Assembly (NCBI GenBank): GCA_020161695.1
Contig: JAIUOO010000001.1
Location: 1 to 64,000 of the forward strand
Reading direction: 5' to 3'
DNA length: 64,000 nucleotides
From: Pseudomonadota bacterium
GTDB taxonomy: Bacteria > Pseudomonadota > Alphaproteobacteria > Rhizobiales > Phreatobacteraceae
The position numbers were made by a program, and so were the translations under genes. Numbering within the stretch: position 1 is the stretch's first letter; each line of letters opens with the position of its first letter. Below, one piece after another: positions 62,198-64,000 of this stretch. Under the pieces are notes generated by a model. That model was not told the DNA's origin. It ran no database searches and worked only from the letters and a program-made list of their open reading frames with translations.

Positions 62198-63076
62198 ATG
62201 AGACGCCTTCGAGCACTTCTGGCCGCATCCGCGTTTGCATCGATCATTGGCTGGTCCTTGCCGGCCGCGCAGGCCCAGCCTGCGACCCGTCCGGGTCCGG
62301 CCGAGATCCAGACCAAGCAGAACGTCAAGGAACGGGCTGACCGCCTCAGGTCGCGACTGAGGATCATCGGCGGCGTGCCGGCAGCCGAGGGCGAGATTCC
62401 CTGGCAGGCAGCCCTGCTCTGGACGTTTCCGGGCGACACGACGCCCGCCACCGAACGCTTCTTCTGCGGCGGCTCGTTCATCTCCCGGCGCTGGGTGCTT
62501 ACCGCCGCTCACTGCGTCCACGGCATGATCGGCGCGGCGCAGTATCATCAGGTCGCCGGCGGCAGCATCGACCTGCTCGGCGGCGGCATGCGGTTCTACC
62601 GCATCACCGATATCGTCATCCACCCGCGCTACAATTCGGAGACGATCGACTACGACTACGCGCTCATCCGCATCGATGCCGACTTTCCCGGCACCTTCAT
62701 CGAGGTCGTCCGGTCTTCCGACAGTTCGTCGGTGACGCCCGGCACGATTTCGACTGTCTCCGGCTGGGGCGTCGATGCCAGCGGCAATGTTCAGCAGCGG
62801 CTGCGCCGTGTCGACGTGCCGATCGTAGCCCGCACGACCTGCAATTCGGCGAACTGGTACAACGGCATGATCACCGACCGGATGTTCTGCGCCGGGGTCA
62901 AGGACAAGGACAGCTGCCAGGGCGACAGCGGCGGCCCCTTGACCATCGTCTTCGCCGGCGTGCGGCGCCTTGTCGGCGAGGTGAGCTGGGGCGAGGGTTG
63001 CGCGCTCGAAAACCGTCCCGGTGTCTATTCACGCAATCTCGTCGTCCTCGACTGGATCAAGGCGAACGCGCGCTGA
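62198..63076 (+). CDS. Secreted trypsin-like serine protease (S1 family)
   Basis: A 292-residue protease with a signal peptide (LRALLAASAFASIIGWSLPA, cleavage near AQAQ), a short pro-region and an activation site RLRIIGGVPA. The catalytic triad is present in LTAAHCVHG (His), IDYDYALIRID (Asp) and SCQGDSGGPL (Ser). The specificity pocket has Asp in KDKDSCQGD, and the walls read VSWGEGCALENRPGVYSR, so cleavage after Arg/Lys is expected. Six Cys support disulphides as in animal trypsins. The ATG at 62198 is preceded by GGGGGGA. It diverges from prfB across 170 bp. Confidence 0.92.
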   Translation: MRRLRALLAASAFASIIGWSLPAAQAQPATRPGPAEIQTKQNVKERADRLRSRLRIIGGVPAAEGEIPWQAALLWTFPGDTTPATERFFCGGSFISRRWVLTAAHCVHGMIGAAQYHQVAGGSIDLLGGGMRFYRITDIVIHPRYNSETIDYDYALIRIDADFPGTFIEVVRSSDSSSVTPGTISTVSGWGVDASGNVQQRLRRVDVPIVARTTCNSANWYNGMITDRMFCAGVKDKDSCQGDSGGPLTIVFAGVRRLVGEVSWGEGCALENRPGVYSRNLVVLDWIKANAR

Positions 63077-63133
63077 ATGTCTGCGGCACCGTCCGCGGGC
63101 GGCGCCACGGTTCGGCCAGCAGGCGCGCGGGGG

Positions 63134-64000
63134 TTACGGCCCCCGCGCGTAGACCTCCCGCCCGAACAGGCTGGCGACCAGATCGACCAGCAGCAGGGCG
63201 CTCTTTCCCCGCTCGTCGAGGAACGGGTTGAGCTCGACCACGTCGAGCGAGCCGACCAATCCGGAATCGTGGAGCAGCTCCATGATCAGGTGCGCCTCGC
63301 GCCAGGTCGCTCCCCCGGGGACCGTCGTGCCGACGCCCGGCGCGAGCGCGGGATCCAGGAAGTCGACGTCGAGGCTGACATGCAGGTGTCCGCCGGCCGC
63401 CGCGACACGCTCGATCACGCGACGGACCAGGACAGCGACGCCGAACTCGTCGACGAGGCGCATGTCGAAGACCTCGATGCCGCGCGCGCGCAGCAGATCG
63501 CGCTCGGCACGGTCGATGGAGCGGATGCCGAACAGGGTGAGGTTGCGCGGATCGACGGAGCCGTGAGGCTCGCTTCCCATCACCGCCTCCAGGCCCGGCT
63601 CGCGGGTCAGCATCGCCGCCGACATGCCGTGCATGTTGCCGGAAGGCGAAGTCGCCGGCGTGTTGAAGTCGGCATGGGCGTCGAGCCAGAGCACGAAGAG
63701 CGGCCGGTCCTCGTCGGTGCAATGGCGGGCGACACCTGAAACCGACCCCATGGACAGCGCATGGTCGCCGCCGATGACGATCGGCAGGCGGCCGCCCGCG
63801 AGGGCCGCGTGCGTCTCCCGCGCGATCAGCCGCGACCAGCCGGCGATCGCGGAGAAGTTGCGGGCATTGGCAAGCCCGGCCGGCGGTTCGGGCAGCGATG
63901 GCGGCAAGACCAGATCGCCCCGGTCCTCGACCTCGCAGCCGAGGTCGCGCAGCGCCGTGAGGAGGCCCGCGGTCCGCAGCATGCGCGGTCCCATGGCGGC
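63134..64000 (-). CDS. Arginase/agmatinase family ureohydrolase (5' end outside window)
   Basis: At least 289 residues of a Mn2+-dependent ureohydrolase. Metal-binding motifs are VIGGDHALSMGS (His), LFVLWLDAHADFNTP (Asp-x-His-x-Asp) and HVSLDVDFLDPALAPG (Asp-x-Asp). An ATG is visible at 63994, but the frame continues open to the window edge, and the sequence AAMGPRMLRTAG matches the interior of arginases (usually preceded by about 20 residues), so the start is likely beyond 64000. It hydrolyses arginine, agmatine or formiminoglutamate; the exact substrate is not certain, arginase most likely. Converges with the protease gene. Confidence 0.9.
   Translation of the reverse strand, partial: AAMGPRMLRTAGLLTALRDLGCEVEDRGDLVLPPSLPEPPAGLANARNFSAIAGWSRLIARETHAALAGGRLPIVIGGDHALSMGSVSGVARHCTDEDRPLFVLWLDAHADFNTPATSPSGNMHGMSAAMLTREPGLEAVMGSEPHGSVDPRNLTLFGIRSIDRAERDLLRARGIEVFDMRLVDEFGVAVLVRRVIERVAAAGGHLHVSLDVDFLDPALAPGVGTTVPGGATWREAHLIMELLHDSGLVGSLDVVELNPFLDERGKSALLLVDLVASLFGREVYARGP

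Overview
The window looks like chromosome from a GC-rich alphaproteobacterium, most likely of the order Hyphomicrobiales (Rhizobiales). Support comes from three small outer-membrane beta-barrel proteins of the Omp25/Omp31 type (NWTGFY signature after the signal peptide), TTAACC boxes of the CtrA kind, and the overall gene content. I cannot name the genus from the sequence alone.

Positions 1 to about 16,185 are accessory DNA. They hold the remains of an RTX calcium-binding protein, a Tat-exported multicopper oxidase with a small membrane protein, a truncated SRPBCC gene, and a nested transposon. In the nest, an IS66-family element (4381-7608, 8-bp target duplication) sits inside the transposase gene of an IS5/IS1031-like element (3820-7992, TAA target duplication). 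After an unknown secreted protein comes a compact mobilisable module. It consists of mobC, a relaxase and an RraA-like gene on the plus strand, facing an overlapping minus-strand operon of tyrosine integrase, an unknown protein, a ParA-like ATPase and a membrane protein. The integrase lies next to the 3' end of tRNA-Gln(CTG) at 16185-16258, so this tRNA is the probable attachment site and the right edge of the island. The left edge was not found.

From 16.3 kb onward the DNA looks like core chromosome with dense, often overlapping genes. 16.4-26.6 kb carries ppx/gppA with rlmE, two flavin monooxygenase loci, an acetylpolyamine amidohydrolase/HDAC homologue, an M20 deacylase, a small kinase-like NTPase and an amidase, closed by a perfect 16-bp stem terminator. 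A chemoreceptor follows.

28.5-44.0 kb is one long minus-strand array. In transcription order it is a GntR regulator, an ABC importer of the branched-chain amino acid (HAAT) type (binding protein, livHMGF), a MmgE/PrpD protein, an isocitrate-lyase-family C-C lyase, hydantoinase/oxoprolinase HyuB and HyuA, an isochorismatase-like hydrolase lacking the usual cysteine, a fumarate-reductase-like flavoprotein and an M24 aminopeptidase. LeuCD-type dehydratase subunits are transcribed divergently from the regulator. Together these look like uptake and breakdown of one unknown cyclic amide or imide type compound, ending in hydration and C-C cleavage. This is the best candidate for an undescribed pathway in the window.

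46.2-54.5 kb holds housekeeping and envelope genes: a VOC protein, GST, tyrS, anmK, rhodanese, a large AsmA/DUF3971 protein, a peroxiredoxin and an M23 peptidase. 55.9-57.9 kb encodes a TIR-like, transmembrane, coiled-coil protein of unusual architecture. 58.0-60.7 kb is a tandem array of three Omp25-like genes that share a conserved upstream element and near-identical terminators. prfB (release factor 2) retains the classical CUUUGAC programmed frameshift. The window ends with a secreted trypsin and a partial arginase-family gene.
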